NCBI GenBank assembly: GCA_029937205.1
Contig: JAPYQV010000073.1
Coordinates: 1-9,542, forward strand
DNA: 9,542 nt
Source of the DNA: Alphaproteobacteria bacterium
Lineage (GTDB): Bacteria; Pseudomonadota; Alphaproteobacteria; UBA828
Reading direction: 5' to 3'
Position 1 is the stretch's first letter. The number at the start of each line of letters is the position of its first letter. The translations under genes were made by a program, and so were the position numbers. Below, one piece after another: positions 8,120 to 9,542 of the stretch. Below the pieces are notes generated by a model, which had not been told where the DNA came from, made no database searches, and saw only the letters and a program-made list of their open reading frames with translations.

Positions 8120-8452
8120 TTATGACTTGTTTTTGTGCCTTCCGGCGCCGTCTTGGGAAGGCGGTAAATGTTTGCCCGACGGCGCCCCTTCGATCTCGAC
8201 ATCCTCGTAGCAACGTTGCGCCTCCGACGCCGGGCCGCGGCGCTCGGGCAGGTCGAGAATGCGCACCACGCGGATGCAAGAGCCCTGCGGAAAGGTCAGG
8301 ATATCGCCCGCCTTCAATGCGTAATGCGCCTTGCGCACACGGCGGTTGTTGATCCGCACTTTGCCGGCGCCGCACATGCGCTGCGCCAGACCACGGGTTT
8401 TGTAAAAGCGCGTTTGCCAGAGCCATTTGTCGAGCCGCAAGGTCGCTGTCAC
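8120..8452 (-). CDS. S4-domain RNA-binding protein, Hsp15 (HslR)-like
   Basis: The 110-residue basic protein has an S4 RNA-binding domain at about 4-55: LRLDKWLWQTRFYKTRGLA, then GKVRINNRRVRKAHYALKAGDILTF. This is the pattern of Hsp15/HslR, which in E. coli binds stalled 50S subunits carrying nascent chains to help recycling. The C-terminal tail is charged (DGAGRHKNKS). Start GTG 8452 overlaps the helicase stop in a GTGA, so translation is coupled. AAGGA (8459-8463) lies six bases upstream and supports this start. S4 next to this helicase is a familiar alphaproteobacterial pair, suggesting a shared RNA or ribosome role, but orthology to HslR is not proven. Confidence 0.88.
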   Translation of the reverse strand: MTATLRLDKWLWQTRFYKTRGLAQRMCGAGKVRINNRRVRKAHYALKAGDILTFPQGSCIRVVRILDLPERRGPASEAQRCYEDVEIEGAPSGKHLPPSQDGAGRHKNKS

Positions 8453-9542
8453 CGGCCATCCTTATCGGCGCCACGCGATCCGGCACCGAACAGCGCATGG
8501 TCGCCCAACGCGGCAAACGGCGAATTCGGATCGGTCTTGAGAAGCGGCTTTTTCTTGCGCCGCTTGGCGCTGGCAGAGCGCGCCACGCGGGCATAGCGCG
8601 GCGCGCCATCGCCGCCGCCTTCCACATCCACCGCCCGGTAGCCAAGCGCCGCCGCCATGCCGGCGAACTGCTTTTTGGCGCATCCGGCCATGGCGAACAG
8701 CGCCGTGTCGGCGGCAAACGGTCCGGCGCGGCCGCGCTTGGCCATGCCGGCGATCAGCCGCTCCGCCATGTCCGCCCGCAGCACGCGCGCGCCAAGCACG
8801 ACGAAACCGAGCGCGTTGTAGGCGCTGGCCGGCGTGGCGCTGTTGCGGGCGAAGCCGACCGCCGCCGGATTGGCATCCCGGCTCGGCGGCACCGCTCGGT
8901 GGTGAATCGCCCATAACAGGCCGGCGAATTCGGAGCGGGCAAATTTCAGCATGGCGGTGCAATAAACACTGGCCACACCGATGCGCACATCGAGACCGGC
9001 GAGTTGCGCCCGTGCCGCCTTGTCGAGGGCAGAGACCTCCGGCCCAATATCGCGCCGCGGCAAACAGCCGAGCGCTTCGGAGAGTTGATAGGCGAGGCCC
9101 CGTGCACTGCCGCTCAATGGCGTCTCGCGGAGTTTCAAGAGGGGTGCCGCGCCGCGCGCAATACGGCGCGCCAGCCAATCCGCCAGGCGCCGCCTGACAC
9201 GCTCGCGCTGGGGGCCGCTTAGAATCTCGCTGTGCAGAATTTGCAGGCCGGGTTTGAGCACGTTATCGCTTGCGGTCATGGCGGCGACCGGTTGGTCACG
9301 CCAGCAAATAATGCCGGCCTCCGCCGCACCGGCGCTTTTCGGCGCTCCATCCGAATTGAGGCGAAAAGCATCGTCGCCGTCCTGCTCCAGCGCGCCGACC
9401 CGGCGCCCAATCTCGCTGCCGAGAACCTTTTGCGCGGCACTCCATATGGTCTTGCTTTCCGCTTCGGGATCATCCGGTAAAAAACGGAAGCCTTCCATCC
9501 GGCCCACGGCGTGGCCCTCAATGTAAACATCGCCAGAATCAC
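8449..9542 (-). CDS. SUV3-like superfamily 2 helicase, C-terminal part (cut by window end)
   Basis: The last 363 codons of a larger protein lie here; the frame is open to the window edge, beginning DVYIEGHAVGRMEGFRFLPD, so the GTG at 9507 is internal. The N-terminal helicase motifs are outside the window, and the call rests on the C-terminal region: EGHxVGRxEGFRF, ADWLARRIARGAAPLLKL, the FAGLLWAIHH segment, GPFAADTALFAMAGC with AALGYRAVDV, and the basic tail RRKKK followed by DPNSPFAALGDHALF. This matches my knowledge of the large helicase next to the S4 gene in alphaproteobacteria, related to mitochondrial RNA helicase SUV3. It ends in TGA within the GTGA shared with the S4 gene. RNA helicase activity is inference from the family. 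Confidence 0.65.
   Translation of the reverse strand, partial: DSGDVYIEGHAVGRMEGFRFLPDDPEAESKTIWSAAQKVLGSEIGRRVGALEQDGDDAFRLNSDGAPKSAGAAEAGIICWRDQPVAAMTASDNVLKPGLQILHSEILSGPQRERVRRRLADWLARRIARGAAPLLKLRETPLSGSARGLAYQLSEALGCLPRRDIGPEVSALDKAARAQLAGLDVRIGVASVYCTAMLKFARSEFAGLLWAIHHRAVPPSRDANPAAVGFARNSATPASAYNALGFVVLGARVLRADMAERLIAGMAKRGRAGPFAADTALFAMAGCAKKQFAGMAAALGYRAVDVEGGGDGAPRYARVARSASAKRRKKKPLLKTDPNSPFAALGDHALFGAGSRGADKDGR

Noticed and set aside
8077..8202. Upstream extension of the TerB-like gene
   Set aside because: The extra 42 residues are basic, overlap the S4 coding region and do not resemble TerB N-termini; ATG 8076 is preferred.
8109..8717. Alternative minus frame of 202 codons across the helicase-S4 junction
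   Set aside because: The Pro/Arg/Ala-rich product lacks any motif, while the helicase and S4 frames are both intact and coupled by the GTGA overlap.

Overview
The window is a stretch of alphaproteobacterial chromosome, most likely from Rhodospirillales or a close relative. Three things point there: a stand-alone F1-ATP synthase order atpA-atpG-atpD-atpC; a CarD regulator and a 7-iron FdxA ferredoxin near an S4-domain protein and a SUV3-like helicase; and moderately GC-rich coding sequence. No rRNA, tRNA, transposase, integrase, prophage gene or CRISPR array was seen. The taxonomic call is inference from gene order and protein character.

Plus strand, left half (1-4950). The end of an F1 operon is present: the last 177 codons of atpA, then complete atpG, atpD and atpC, which encode the catalytic head, rotor shaft and epsilon subunit of ATP synthase. 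After a short gap with a well-formed sigma70-type promoter (TTGCCG, 16 bp, TATAAT) come two genes that look co-transcribed. The first encodes a di-iron ferritin-superfamily protein whose metal motifs resemble soluble acyl-ACP desaturases. The second encodes a 175-residue protein of unknown function that appears to hold two diverged copies of a strand-strand-helix unit.

Convergent junction (4951-5083). This 133-base gap holds several inverted repeats between the plus-strand genes and the minus-strand block.

Minus strand, right half (5084-9542), read right to left. First is the C-terminal part of a SUV3-like helicase, cut by the window edge. Its stop overlaps the GTG start of an Hsp15-like S4 RNA-binding protein. 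Then come a TerB-like protein, the 7Fe ferredoxin FdxA, a 341-base gap with a perfect 12-bp hairpin, and carD. CarD here carries a 143-residue Lys/Ala/Pro-rich N-terminal extension resembling histone H1 tails. Fifteen bases after carD is a gene for a PPP/ApaH-type metallophosphoesterase homologue in which nearly every metal-binding and catalytic residue is replaced.

The most interesting object is this carD plus dead-phosphatase pair. The pseudo-enzyme keeps the family framework and the His-Ala-Gly motif but has GAIHG, GNYMGRG and RGQQEE where active enzymes have GDxHG, GDxxDRG and GNHE. A binding or regulatory role, perhaps linked to CarD and transcription, is inference; the substitutions are read directly from the sequence.
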